Shown: positions 30,629 through 42,858, counted from the stretch's first letter. The stretch is DNA of 64,000 nucleotides from Blastomussa wellsi (GCA_947652115.1 OX393573.1:12708362-12772361); one strand, 5' to 3'. Numbers and translations: made by a program. Notes: generated from the letters alone by a model not told the origin.

Positions 30629-31273
30629 ACTGGGATCTGAAAATGAGTTCGTACATGAAACATTGTGACGTATTATTTTAGCGCGTAAAGTTCCAGGCTT
30701 CACTCAGTCAGACAAGTTGAAACGTGACTTTCAGTCGGCTGCTATTTTCTGACTTCCTGTAAATTAACCGCCTGGTGGTGAACCGACATCATTAAGTCCT
30801 GAAACCCGCAAGGGGTTATTGTTTATGGTACCCAAACCCAATCCCTTACTGTAACTGTACTGCTGACCTGTACTATAGATTGCAACACTGCATACACCTT
30901 ATTCCGAAATGGCTACCATCTTAATATTCTTTTGCTGGTTTTCAATTGGCTTTCTTACCTCCTTTTTGAAAGAGTTGGGTAACGAATGACACAGTTTGAA
31001 AAGTCTAGCCTAAATTACAAATCTTTTCAATATGTTTTTCTCATTCAAAGCCATCCCTGATTCTTCTTAGTTTATTGGTGCATCTTTGGTGTTTTTCTAC
31101 CTTAGTAAACTACTATTTCAAGGTTTCCTTTGATTTGAAGGCAATTTTGTACATTGCCAAAGTTGACTTTATTCATGGCGATAGTGCCCTTTTGAGCTCA
31201 AAATTCAGAAGAATATTTTGAATGCAAACAAAATAATATTAAAAATGGAAGCCATTTCGGAATGAGGTGTGTT

Positions 31274-31462
31274 AAATCTGAAAACGAATTTTGCGTTTCT
31301 TTATTGAACAGATTAATCCAAGATCACTCGGATCATGGTGCATCAGAGGAACCAAAGAGTCCTTTCCCAGAGTGTATTCTTCGGTTCCTTTGATGCACCA
31401 TGATCCAAGTGATCTTGGATTAATCTGTTCATTAAAGAAACGCAAAATCCGTTTTTGGATTT
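31274..31462. mobile_element. Palindromic MITE, ~75-bp arms
   Basis: AAATCTGAAAACGAATTTTG (left) against CAAAATCCGTTTTTGGATTT (right). The arms stay complementary through CCAAGATCACTCGGATCATG / CATGATCCAAGTGATCTTGG and meet around 31365. It is almost a single hairpin. Confidence 0.7.
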
Positions 31463-31776
31463 AAGAAGCCAGTCTTGGATTTTTTAAAAGAAACGCACCC
31501 TTAGCATCATGTGTCAACATTGTTTATTTATTCAAGAAATTGTTGGTTTATACAGGTTTACCCAGCGAATGACCAAGAGTCCAAGTCTGGCTACAGTCAA
31601 CCTCGCGAGTCAAATTAAGACTATATTTCTAAAGAAAAATGAATAATAAATGAATAATAAAAAGAATAATGTCTGTCATTATTGACGCTGTGATGGCAGC
31701 TTAGTGCAGTTTTGAGTTTACCAGTGTTTTCGGAGAAGAGGCTGTCGTCGTGATTTGATATCTTATCTTTGATGGC

Positions 31777-31998
31777 TTGAAGCTTAAGCTTGATTTCTCG
31801 CATACTGGCAACGAAGGAAATAGTTCCAATGACAGTGACACAGAACTCCTATCCAGTGATTCCGAATACGACTCTGATTCTCACACAAGTACTTCCGAAA
31901 ACAACTCTGATTTGGATTCAGATGACTCCGAAACGGATGGCTTGTTGAACATTCATATGAGGTACTATTTGTTCCAGACGACGACATCCAACAAGTAA
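31777..31998 (+). CDS. Acidic Ser/Asp-rich ORF, uncertain
   Basis: A 73-codon ORF. Residues about 15-55 are almost entirely Ser, Asp, Glu, Asn and Thr (SSDSEYDSDSHTSTSENNSD). Such runs occur in nuclear proteins and in some transposon-encoded proteins. There is no domain, no convincing splice signal and no known neighbour. It could be part of a larger gene or chance. Confidence 0.2.
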   Translation: MKLKLDFSHTGNEGNSSNDSDTELLSSDSEYDSDSHTSTSENNSDLDSDDSETDGLLNIHMRYYLFQTTTSNK

Positions 31999-32205
31999 GC
32001 GTACGCTTACAGTAGCATGGCAATGCACAAGGTACTTACTTAAATGGTGACGGTGAGGGGCTGGTGTGTGAGTGTGGGTAGGTGGGTGGTGGGAGGGGGG
32101 TGCGACGTTATTTTTAACATAACAGAGGGGGTTAGAACTAATTGTTTTTTGTTTTGGAAGGGGAGTACTGTCTAAATTTTTGCTAGATAACTCTAGTTTT
32201 TCAGC

Positions 32206-32233
32206 CCCCCCCCCCCCCTCCCCTCCCCCTCCC
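32206..32233. repeat. Poly-C / CCCTCC tract
   Basis: Fourteen consecutive C, then CCCTCC blocks; G-quadruplex potential on the minus strand. A G-rich plus-strand stretch (GGGTAGGTGGGTGGTGGGAG) lies 120 bp to the left. Confidence 0.6.
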
Positions 32234-32239
32234 GATAAT

Positions 32240-35200
32240 TATTGCACAGTCCCTTAGGTTAAACCTATTCACGAAGAGTATCATCAATACAGTTGAAGAT
32301 AATGCTTCTAAAGATTTAATTTAAATTTTGAATTAGCCGCAGCTTTTGATACGGTTGAGAAAAACCTTGATTTTTTTTTCTGTTATTACTTCGAACTAAT
32401 AAAGAACAAATCATTTTAACTCAAAACCGAACCCGATTTTGTTTCTAATAGCGCTTTTAAAAGTGCTACGTGACCGACAGTAAATTAACAAAGACAAGCG
32501 CAAAGATAAGAGCTTTCGACTGCAGCTGATAAATATAAAGCAAAAACATTTGCAATCACCAGAATAAAATTAAACAAGTCAAACAAATATTTTGCCGCTG
32601 GTACCGTAAGCATACATTATGCTTGAACCACAAAATAGCAAATATCGCCTACAATTACCAAAGCTATTAATGGTAATACTAGTGGGAATTGTTTGTATAG
32701 CGCACTTACTACACAGTTTACATATTCAAATGAGCGTTTAAGGGCGCGTTCGTTTGGGATATTCCGGAATAAGAATAGCCAGAATCCAGGTATGAGAATA
32801 GTAATATATCGGAATTGGTCTTTTGTGCTACTAAGTTAAAATATGATGGATATTTCACTGAAAGAGGTAATTAAATTAGCCTAATGATGTAATCCTTTAG
32901 ATCTGTAAGGGCAACAAAACTCAGTTAACTCTGACTTTTTTAAACTAGTAGTTTAGTCTAACATAACTCGATCTTCACTCAAAACTTAATTGTGAAACTG
33001 AACGTTAAAATTACAGCAAGAGAGCATATACATCGTTTTATTTTATGTTTTAAAATAAGTTGGGAAAAGGAACCTGTTGGGGAATGGGTCATTATTTTGA
33101 GAAGAACGCTAAATAGAAACATTACGGAGCCATCACCGGCTCGCAGATCTATCGCCTCGCTCGTTTTCTATGTGAGAGTTATTTTGAACAATTTAAAAAA
33201 CATGCCAGCTTCATTGATCATGAGGCATAATAATATTATACCAAATATCGACAATTGAGCTATAGCGATATTTTTTGTTTACAAACATTAACGTCCAATT
33301 TCTTTTGATATTCAAATTTGCCTACCACGGACCAAAGAGGTCATTGTTTCAACAGCCAATCAGGTTCTGGTTTGCATATAAATAACAATGGGTAACGTCA
33401 CGAGAATCATCGGTGTAGGATAGACACATATGTTTCTTGGCAAGTAACCCGATGTCATCTTAGTTATCTTATAGGACAGATTTCGAATTTGAGATTTCGC
33501 GTGCGATTTCACGAAAAAGACATAATTACGTGCGCTAGCACGTGCATAAACTTCCGCGTTCGTTAGCTTAATGTGAGTTAATAATAAATAAGCTAAGCTT
33601 GTGCAAAAATGCAGTGAATTGTTATATTTCAAAATTGTGCTAATGGTTGACGAAGTGGATGTCACATATCGAACCACAAACCATCAATAAAAGAGGGAAA
33701 TATCATCCATATTATTTACACCTGTACACATATGAACTGCTGTTTCGCTAGTAACTACTCGCTTCTGGTCCATCAGGAGTTGTTCACAGGAAGGCGAATC
33801 ACACTAGTGAAAAAAAAAATTCCTAGGTTAACTGACAATATCATTAAATTATACTGCGAGGTAAGCCAAATTGCACAACAAAGTTCGTGGTTTAATACCA
33901 CTTCGTTTGCAAATGTTAAATGTTGACCACCTATATATATTTATAGCCAACACTATGAGCTGGAAAAATACCACAGTAATGACTTGTCTGAACTTGCAGG
34001 GATGAATATTTATTCTACATTAGCTTGACAACTTTTATTTCTGAGGAGATACCTTAAAAACATCGTTAAAATCGATTACTTCCTTCAGTTCTTAAGTTTA
34101 CTCATTACAAAAACACAGTTCATTTTTGCAGAATGCTTTTGGAGCAACATAATTCTGGTTTTGATGGCGAGACTTAAAAAATATAATGTAAAATTTCAAT
34201 CAAGGCTGCATGGATGATTTTAGTGTTATTTATGAGTTCATCTATTAAGTCTTCTTTCAAAAGAGAAATATTAATTATCACTAATGGAATCCGCTTAATG
34301 ACAAGCACACTGTTGACTTAATAACATGTTTAACAGTCACTAAGGGGTCCGGCAAAATATTCAAATGTAATTAAGCAATAGAGGACTTTTTCCGTATTTA
34401 GGTGAGGCAGAATATGAGGGGGTTTTAAAAGAAAATTCGAGACAGTTACCCGAGACGCAGTCGAGGGTCTGCTGAACAGTCTCGAATTCTCTCAAACCCC
34501 GGAGTCCCTCGCTCTTTTCGCTAATTTTTGTATTCTATTCATATCTGGAGAGAAAATCATAAGGATTTGGTGAGGAGAGGTTTTCCTAATTTGTTTTTAT
34601 CGTTTTTCAAACCTACTACTAGACCAACCCATATTCTTGCATATTCTTGAATTTGAAAGCAAAAGATGAAAGCATTTCTATCCTCCTGATAAACTGTTTA
34701 TTTGTTGCCGCTTGGAGCAAGTTTATTCTTTTCGTTATGAAATATAGCAGTGTATTTTTAATTCAAATTTAACTCAAGCTTATTTCTTTGTATTGTGTAT
34801 TCCGTTAGTAAAGAAATTTGTGAATTTTTGATACAGGAAAGCACGTAGAAAACGTATTTATTTTGGCTTTTGAATGTTTGCATAGCTAAAATCCCTAAAG
34901 CACACACAAAAAAGCATACAAAAGCACACAGAAAAGAAAGCATAAAACTCATTTATTTTTCTTTGAATTTCCCGACTGATTGCCAGAATCCAAACCCTTC
35001 TGCAACGTTTTTACTCAGTTACAAGATGCACTCAGAAACGCACCCACAAAATGCACTTATTTTCCTTTGAATTATTTTTTCGCCATTACAAAAAACCAAT
35101 CTGGCCAGTGTTCTGCCTCAATAAATAACGAAGGATTTTTCGAAAACTAGAAAACAACTTACAAAAGAATTTTGTGGTTATTGCATTAGTTTGTTTACAA

Positions 35201-35340
35201 GCGTGGTCATGTCAATCCCCTTGAACGTTTCCAGCTTTAAACCATAATTACCACCAAAAAAGCTATGTAGGTTTAAAGAGGTTTAAAGAGAGCTTCTCTA
35301 TATTTTCATCTTAGCCTTTTTTGGTCACACGGTAGAGACC
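32240..35340. other. Long gene-poor spacer
   Basis: AT-rich and without protein homology. Two solo MITE ends are visible: TATATCGGAATTGGTC at 32807 (family of 25953-27001) and ACAACTTTTATTTCTGAGGA followed by a TTAA edge near 34030-34053 (also seen near 48945-48975). An imperfect pair AATTCGAGACAGTTACC / GAACAGTCTCGAATT lies at about 34436-34489. Confidence 0.5.
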
Positions 35341-35342
35341 AG

Positions 35343-38135
35343 ATGGCGGATAAGCAACTGCCTCTCATGGCACTATCCCTACTTGCCCTGTGTCAAGTCG
35401 TGTGTGGTGCAGATGCTCAGCAATGCACGGAAGCCGAATATTCAAAATTTGGCATGATGCTACGGCGACACATCTTCAAAAGGATCACAGGGGTGTCACT
35501 TAGTGGTTTGTGCCTGCTGGATTGTTACCAAGACGTCAGATGTCAAAGTTTTAACTACATCATTTCTCAGTACATGTGTGAATTGAACAACCGCACCAAG
35601 GAAGCGAGACCTGAAGACTTCGTTCCTGACCCGGATAGACTTTATTTTAGACGAGACAAGAATAGAGGTGAGTTTACCAAAACTGTAACGTAGAAAAATA
35701 TATATTTAAGAACAGAGAATAAAGTCTCTTTGCTTTCCAGTACCCCTCGGTTCCATTCCTGAGCTGCCTGCTGAGTCGTGCAAAGAAATCAAGAAGAGTG
35801 AAGGAGGACAAGCGACCAGCGGGAAATACTGGTTTGATTCTATTTTACCTGGGGAGACTGTACTCGCTTACTGCGACATGAAGAAAGAAGGTAACTTAGA
35901 GGGACCCTTTAGTACGTATAAAATTCGCTATGCAGTAGAGAGTCCGCAGAGCAAGCAACGCTCCAAACATCCAAAACAAAGGAAAGCCACACTGGTCAAA
36001 GTAATTTTAATTTCTCGCCATCTGGGCGACTGACCTTCAAGCTGCACTCTCCCAGATAATTTTTCAGTCTTCCAGTCTCTCCATACACAATAAAAAACGT
36101 TTGAGTAGTTAGACAGAATAAGGAATTTGCGACTAAGCACTTGGATGAGATTTCAAAACAGTAGCAATGTAAGCAGTGTAAATTATTTTATTTTAAGGTG
36201 GAAAGCACACTAAGGTATACTGATTTTGAAAATATACATGCATTCTGGGCGAGCTACAACCAGTTGCAAAAATGTTGAGACAGTTAGTGCCAAAAAAGGC
36301 TTTTCTTACTTCTATGGTTCGCAAATTGCCAGTTTGTCAGAGAAGAACATTTTGCACCCCTTTCCCCGTTTCAATGTTGTCCATCGAAGTTTTGTACGTC
36401 ATATTGCATAGCTAGCAACATTGGGAAGGGGAGGAGGGGAGAGAGATTACGCGCAATAGCGCGGTGAAGAGTCTTCTCTCGTTAAGGTAGGATGTCTCAA
36501 CTACTTATGCAACTGGTTGTAGCTGTGATTTGTAGTCGCCCGATAGTTTTGGCATGCCTGGGCGAGTGGGCGAGGCCTAATTCACAACACTGAACGCTTG
36601 GATGTCCCAGTGCGTTATTGGGCTGCAGAAATGCAAAGTGACATTTTGTGCCATGACATATTAAAGATTTTTACAGGACATTTCGCCATTTCAGGACGAC
36701 TTCCAAAGTTCAAACAAAAATTTTCGTTTAAAATCCTTATCATAATCCGAAAATTCTCAAGCCCGAATGACGTAGCTAGGATATTAATTTTAGAAGGGTT
36801 TTTTTGGTAAAATCCAACTAGCTCCCATAATGTTTCACAAGCTTGCTTCCCTTCGAGGGAACAATAAAACTAGTCTCCAAAACAATTACAGCAACTGTTA
36901 CGCTACAGGGCCAATAGAATAACAGCCTGTAATTTTATTGAGAATATTTTGAATTTACGCTGTAGACGTGGATGAATGCAGTGCTTCCATTGCACTCTGT
37001 GACATCAGTGCCAATTGTCAGAATACTCGCGGATCTTACGCTTGTTCCTGTAAAGCTGGATTTACTGGAGATGGAAAAACGTGCGCTGGTGAGAGAGTAG
37101 TCTAAAGCAATACATAGTTCGGTTAAGGGATTATCTGAGGACATTCTCCGATTGGAAGAAGCGCATTATGTTTTATTAACGACTAATAATCGCCTCAACT
37201 TGATGGCTAGTCGGATAAGTTATTGTCCGTAATTATTTTGGATAATGATAAGCAATAAAATAGGTAATTATAATGATAGTTCGACTGAAGTCTTGCGTTT
37301 TCAAAATGGCTTTTCTTTGCCTTGTTTTAGACGTTGATGAATGTAGCTCTTCCATTCCGGTCTGTGACGTCAATGCCAATTGTCAGAATACTCGCGGCTC
37401 CTATCACTGTTCCTGTAAAGCTGGATTTACTGGAGATGGAAAAACTTGCACAGGTTGGTATATAGTTCTGAAATAATTTCCTTTGGTTACAAATTATGTA
37501 TCGCTATTTCTATTCTCTTGATTTTTTATAGACCTTGATGAATGTAGTTCTTCTATTCGGGTCTGTGACGTCAATGCCAATTGTCAGAATACTCGCGGAT
37601 CTTATATTTGTTCCTGTAAAGCTGGATTTACTGGAGATGGAAAAACTTGCACAGGTTGGTATATAGTTCTGAAATATTTTCCTTTGGTTACAAATTATGT
37701 ATCGCTATTTCTATTCTCTTGATTTTTGCCCCCGCAGGGTTTTGGCCCAGACGGCCAAAACCCGAGGAGGCCACTATTGAAGTCCCCGCGTATAGAGTAT
37801 CGGATTTCGGTGTGATGCAGAAAAAATCTCGATTTTTGAGGAAAAAGTTCGCAAAGGATTGCCCAAAAGCGCGCAAAGGACTAAAAAAACGACGCTGGGG
37901 GTCGAAAGGATTCATATAAAAGAGCGAAGGATGCTGGGAACGGAGTGTTCGCTACGAGGTTTTGCCAGTGCTGAAGGTAAGGTTGTAGCTTTATAGATCG
38001 ATTTATAGCTAAGTGGGCAATCGCATCAACAAATAATATAAGTAAAATCAAAAACGTTCCCATTAAAAGTAAATTAAAAAAAAAAATCACGTGTCTCACT
38101 TGACTACAGTTAATTAGGAAAATAGAACTTGAAAT

Positions 38136-38172
<37 letters not shown>

Positions 38173-40762
38173 TAGACCTTGATGAATGTAGTTCTTCTAT
38201 TCGGGTCTGTGACGTCAATGCCAATTGTCAGAATACTCGCGGATCTTATATTTGTTCCTGTAAAGCTGGATTCACTGGAGATGGAAAAACTTGTACAGGT
38301 TAGTGTATAGTTCTGAAATAATTTCCTTTGGTTGCAAATTATGTATCGCTATTTCTATCCTCTTGATTTTGTTATAGACCTTGATGAATGTAGCTCTTCC
38401 ATTCGGCTCTGTGACGTCAATGCCAATTGTAGGAATACGCGCGGATCTTATGTTTGTTCCTGTATTCTGGATTTACTGGAGACGGTAAAACTTGTGCTGG
38501 TGAGAGAAAAAAAAATTATACATAGTTTTCAATGATTTCTGGGGCATTTGAAGCTCAGAGGAGCTACACGATTGTATAACTGGGCTCAATGACTGTCGCA
38601 CCGTCAGGACGCGAGAAACTGACGTGAGGCTATGTATGATTTTTGGATTATCTTAGTTTTTTTTTATTATCTTGATCATAGTGTCGTATTTTTTGCGTAT
38701 CAATAACGGTTATTATTTACTTTAATGTAGACATGAATGCAGCTCATCCATTCGTGTCTGTGACATCAATGCAAACTGTCAGAATACGCGCGGGTCTTAT
38801 AAGTGTTCCTGCAAGGCAACCTCGTTCCCAGGGTCTTTTCCCTGGGAACGAGGTTGCCTGCAAGGCTGGATACACTGCAGACGGGAAAACTTGTAACAGC
38901 AAGGAAATGTAGTCATGTTTACCCATGCAATGGCGGTTGTACATTTGACTGTTCTTTTCTTCTTCAGTTGTTATAGGCCGGTGTGCTGAAATCAAGGCCA
39001 GTAAAGGAGGGAAAGCGGTCAATGGTATATACTGGTTAATTCCTGAGGATTCAAACAAGTTTGCAGTAAGGTTTTCAATTCCTTGATAATTTAATATTTA
39101 GTAAATTCTAAGAGATCTGCAAACAAACTACTTGTTGCAAACCTGCATGAAAGTACGACGGTGCTTCAATCAGTTTATGCATTTCTTGAAAAATATAATC
39201 AGGTTTTCGTTTTTTTTTTTTATGGGAAATTATTTTAAAGTACGAAAACTTAGGATAACAATAAACACGAGCACGCCAAGCCACGCCAACCTGGCAACCC
39301 ATCAAATATAGAAGAAGATCAAGACTCGACTTATCCTATGATTTTATCAAATATTCTCCAGGAAAAGAAGTAAAGTTAAGAACTACTTGATATCTGTCGA
39401 TAACTAACATAACAGTAGCAAGCCCGTGGTATACGTTTTTGATTAAAGGAAAACGCAGTTTATCAATCTTAAGGATGCAGGTTGTGAAAATAATAAAACA
39501 ATTATCTTAAGTTACTCAATCTCACAAAAAAGTCTTTTAATTTAAGTCAACTTGGCCCATGGCCTCGTCGGCTTAGTACCAGGCGATACACTACCAGGTT
39601 GTTCCGCTAAAACCCGCAAAATTTAATTATAAAAGATTACTCTCTTAATCAATTTTACTTGTAGTATTGTCCTAACCAACAAAATAATAAAAGCCAACCG
39701 CAAGCAGACCAGTGTGAAAGTGAACAATTAAGCATTTGGTGTGTATGTGTTAGTCTATCGCCAAATTATAACCAGTTTCCACCTAGTCAGGGCCTGAGCT
39801 ATAACAGGTATAGAGTCGTCCATCCCGAAAAGCTTGGTTACCAATTATGGCATCTAACGTTTAAATAGGCCCTTTGCACGACCCAGTCACATGGTACAAA
39901 CTAACACCTTGCTGGTGAGCAAGCTACGCTCTGGGACATGAAGTGGCTTTGTTTTGGATGTCCCAGCGCGAGGCTTGCTCACTATGTGGCTGGGTCGTGC
40001 AAAGGGCCTATTGGCATGGACCGTTTACGAAAGAGAAATCAGCTTCGGCGCCATTTTAATTTACAACTTTGTCATTGTGCGACTGGGGTGTTATTGTGTT
40101 ATTTTTATCAGGTTTATTGTGACATGACGTCAGACAGCCAAGGCTGGACTCTCATCGCTCGGTTCTCTAACAAAGATGCCAAACACTGGATGAATGAGTC
40201 TGGGTACTGGTGGTATAACAAGACTGAAGCTGCTGGAAAAACTACTGATCCATTGAACAACATTGATATGATATCGCCAGCGTTTTGGATGGACAGCGGT
40301 AAAGAGTTTAAGATCACCCGCAGTGATGACTCCCAGCACGCACCATTGCTGCAGACCACTAGTGGCTGTCTGGGTGGACAGACATTCCGCGCTAAAGTCA
40401 CAAGCTATGGTGACTTCCGAAATGGTAAAGTTTGGGCAAGTGACCAGTGTCTGGGGAATTGCACGGTTCAATATGGCGGGCAGTACAACACAACGAACGG
40501 GTTTGAACAGGTGTCATGCAGCGGAGACATCCAAGGTAACCAGGCCATCGGCTTTTGGTGTGACTGGAGCACTGGAGATGGAGCAGTACTTATGATTGGT
40601 GGAGGAGGAGCCAGTTGTTCACGTGCTGATCACGGGATTGGAATAACCGAAACCAACGAGGCTTCTTTTATTGAAATATCACCTAAATATGAGTTTGACT
40701 TTGGTTTCAATGCCAACAACCCCCAAACTGAGTTTTACTCTTTGAACCTGTGGGTACGCTAA
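35343..40762 (+). CDS. Secreted PAN/EGF/fibrinogen-like protein (coral skeletal-matrix type)
   Basis: Exons with matching phases: 35343-35667 (signal peptide about residues 1-25, then a PAN/apple domain with [16 protein letters not shown]), 35741-35890 (fibrinogen-like N-terminal module [11 protein letters not shown]...AYCDM), four 123-nt calcium-binding EGF exons at 36966-37088, 37331-37453, 37532-37654 and 38176-38298 (D-x-DEC...[18 protein letters not shown]...GFTGDGKTC), 38977-39065 ([17 protein letters not shown]) and 40112-40762 ([18 protein letters not shown] to the stop). Joined, they make 568 residues. The C-terminal domain has the fibrinogen start but a GGGG-rich variant end. Two further EGF exons (38378-38499, 38731-~38895) are broken; skipping them keeps frame because all are phase 1-1. 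From memory it resembles coral proteins annotated as uncharacterized skeletal organic matrix protein 5. Likely an extracellular adhesion or matrix protein. Confidence 0.85.
36252..36523. mobile_element. MITE in intron 2 of the PAN/EGF gene
   Basis: GCTACAACCAGTTGCAAAAA at the left is mirrored by CAACTGGTTGTAGC at the right; internal TTGAGACA / TGTCTCAA also pair. About 270 bp. Confidence 0.7.
37728..38160. repeat. Insertion in the duplicated EGF intron
   Basis: The neighbouring intron copies (37454-37531 and 38299-38377) are nearly identical to 37655-37727, but this one is interrupted after CTTGATTTTT by about 430 bp. Near its left edge is a perfect 11-bp hairpin GGGTTTTGGCC/GGCCAAAACCC (37737-37763). 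The following sequence includes a short Lys/Arg-rich ORF of no recognised family. Confidence 0.6.
38378..38499 (+). pseudogene. EGF exon with 1-nt deletion
   Basis: Same splice signals and sequence as the live EGF exons (TTATAG acceptor, GTGAGA donor), but 122 nt instead of 123. TGTAAAGCTGGA of the other copies is TGTATTCTGGA here, which shifts the frame before the last Cys. Must be skipped for the protein to stay in frame. Confidence 0.8.
38731..38895 (+). pseudogene. EGF exon broken by a 4-nt deletion and a 40-bp palindromic insertion
   Basis: After the acceptor TTTAATGTAG the usual D-x-DEC start has lost 4 nt (ACATGAATGC). Later, 38817-38856 is a foreign palindrome flanked by a 9-bp direct repeat. 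The normal donor (ACAG|GTTGGT) is changed to TAACAGCAAGG. Together the 4-nt loss and 49-nt gain are in frame again downstream, but the conserved cysteines between them are lost. Confidence 0.75.
38817..38856. mobile_element. 40-bp palindromic insertion with 9-bp target duplication
   Basis: CAACCTCGTTCCCAGGG and CCCTGGGAACGAGGTTG pair perfectly around a 6-nt loop. CCTGCAAGG stands on both sides (38808-38816 and 38857-38865). One of the shortest insertions with a clean duplication that I can see here. The palindrome is familiar from coral repeats. Confidence 0.8.
39865..40011. mobile_element. Foldback MITE in the last intron of the PAN/EGF gene
   Basis: 28-bp ends (starting ATAGGCCCTTTGCACGACCC) match inverted with one mismatch. 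A second inner pair GTGAGCAAGC...GGGACAT / ATGTCCC...GCTTGCTCAC makes the whole 147 bp nearly one hairpin. It ends about 100 bp before the acceptor at 40111. Confidence 0.75.
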
Positions 40763-40984
40763 AGGTATAAATGACGGCCTGGATGAGGGGTCTGTCTCGC
40801 ATAAAAAAGCTTAGGTCATTTAACAGCTAAGAGTTAAACTTTTGCTATAACAGTAAATATATTACACGTCCATTGTTAGCTGTTACCTTGGGTTTAAAAA
40901 GGGAGAAGTGAATCAAGGAACATCCAGAGTCTGTTAATTTCACTATGGAATTTACTTGACTTAAAGGATACCTCCACTCTCACG

Positions 40985-41290
40985 AATGCCTGAATTTTAA
41001 ATTTCGTCGGAAAAGCGAGAAATATCATTTAATAACACAAAAGATGGAAAATATTATCCCTTTTTGAATATTCCCGCGCGCCGCCATTTTGGATTTGATG
41101 ACGTGTTGCGGTTGCCCCATTGTTTTACACAAAAGATGATCTTCTTCATAACAATAGCAGCAACCACAACACGTCGTCAAATCCAAAATGGCGGCGAGGG
41201 GGAAATTTAAAAGCGATAATCTCTTCCATTTTTTGTTGCTATTAAATCATATTTATCCTTTCTCCGGTAAAATTTGAAATTTGGGCATTA
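40985..41290. mobile_element. Palindromic MITE 3' of the PAN/EGF gene
   Basis: TTTAAATTTCGTCGGAAAAG (left) against CTCCGGTAAAATTTGAAATT (right), and GCCGCCATTTTGGATTTGAT against TCAAATCCAAAATGGCGGCG in the middle. About 300 bp; no ORF. Confidence 0.65.
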
Positions 41291-41474
41291 TTTCAAACAA
41301 TTTAAAGTCAATTACGTTCTAATTCGCTTCGCTCAGACGAACGTAAATTATTTTACTAGTCTTAAATTCACATAATACAAATAGATCAGACAAGGAATAT
41401 GACAGGATGCAAAAGCGGATCCAAAACCATGTGAATTCACAAAGTAACAAGCAGGCGCTAGTTCTTACCACGAA

Positions 41475-42031
41475 AAAGCTGATTGTCAGCATCCATAGAA
41501 ACCCGCGGTTTCTTGCCACGGTCGCTAGCGAGTTGATCCTTCTGACGCCTCTTTCTACTTGCCGCTTCCCTGGCCTTCTTGAAGAGCTTTTCATCTTCTG
41601 AGCCAGACGCCAACTCATCCGATTCATATTCTGCTACGACTTGCCAGCCGTCCTTGCTCTTGTCGGCAATTTTTTATTAGTTTTTGCCGTTTGCGGATAA
41701 GCTGCCTTGCTTCTTGGGTGTACATCTTAATAAGCGCTAGATTTGGTTCGCAGCGGCCCGATTTGGTTTCTATGTTCTCGATGATGGAATCTAATTCTGC
41801 ATTTAGCTCGAACTTTGTCTGGTTGTCTTTGTATTTCAGTTGAACAACTTCTTTATCTATCTTGCTCTTTTGTTCAATCTGCTTCCCTTTATCCTCCAAT
41901 TTCTTCTCGAGGTAATCTTTGAACATTGAAAAAACCTGGCCAACAGCTGCCGAATTTCCACTTCCATCAACCGGTTGTGGCGTATCTGTTGGATGAGAAG
42001 AACCTTCGGTTCGCTCCTGTTCGTTGGACAT
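41475..42031 (-). pseudogene. Coiled-coil gag-like ORF with 1-nt frameshift
   Basis: Starts at ATG 42031. Residues about 30-110 are a charged helix/coiled coil (SMFKDYLEKKLEDKGKQIEQ, QLKYKDNQTKFELNAELDSI). An extra A in the run AAAAAA near 41677 shifts the frame; in the other frame the protein goes on as IADKSKDGWQVVAEYESDEL and SGSEDEKLFKKAREAASRKR, to a stop after LFRGKN. Proteins of this type occur in many copies in cnidarian genomes and I believe accompany retroelements, but I cannot name the family. A donor-like GTAAGA near the end means a host exon is not excluded. Confidence 0.5.
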
Positions 42032-42464
42032 TGATACTACAGGCTTGACAACATGCGAAAGACCGGAATAGGTTTAAACTGTGTAGCAGGAACCTCAAGC
42101 GCGAATCATATGCAGTAAACGGCAGATAATATAAATCAAAGGCTCCTAAGAGCTAACTCATTCGTATATAACAAAAATCATGGCAAAAATGTGATTACTT
42201 GTAGGGGATATTTCGACACATACGCCACCCTCATCTCTATCTATAATTATGCCTTATTATCAGGAAGAAAATATGGAGGAATTTTTGAGTTGTTGACATG
42301 AATTTGTTGAAGCAGAAACAAAACAGTACATTCACAGCTAGAGTACTTGTAGTTGGTCTTTTCTCTAAGGGTTGGAGGAGTTGTATCAGGAACTGGGCGA
42401 ACCACCAGGCGGTTTGGACGGGAGGGGCTTGGGGCGAGAAGAGAATTATTGACTTCGGACTCTT

Positions 42465-42858
42465 TTGTAATTTTTGAGGATATGTTTGTCAACCCAGCAA
42501 TGGAGAAGCTGATTGGCCAATTTAAATTGTGCGCGCGGAATGGCATCGAGGATGTCGTGATCAACTGCCGTTACATTTGCACGCGTGCTCCTAGTCTTGT
42601 TATAAATTTTGCTTCAATCCATTAAAACAATAGTGCCCGCTCTGACAAGATTAATAACAAGACGTCAAGAGGCGCTTGGTTGTGTTGGATGAATTTTCAA
42701 GCTCATTTAAAGGAACTTTGTGAAACAAAACACTGCGTTGACGTGTTGACGCAAACACATAAGATCTGTGATGGTATTGCACACGTTCAACTTTAGATTG
42801 GGCACATTGGCGAATCAGCTTCTCCGCTGCTGGGCTGATGGATATCCTCAAAAAATGC
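42465..42858. repeat. Imperfect inverted-repeat element
   Basis: TTTTTGAGGATATGTTTGTC at the left corresponds to GATGGATATCCTCAAAAAAT at the right, and GGAGAAGCTGATTGGCCAAT to ATTGGCGAATCAGCTTCTCC. The ORFs on both strands arise from these arms. Confidence 0.6.

Noticed and set aside
30268..30663. Minus ORF of 131 codons
   Set aside because: Covers the MITE 30422-30628 and the GAGTATTC repeat; no domain.
37647..37919. Plus ORF with Lys/Arg-rich peptide in an EGF intron
   Set aside because: It runs from a duplicated exon through the intron into an insertion. No homology, and no splice support.
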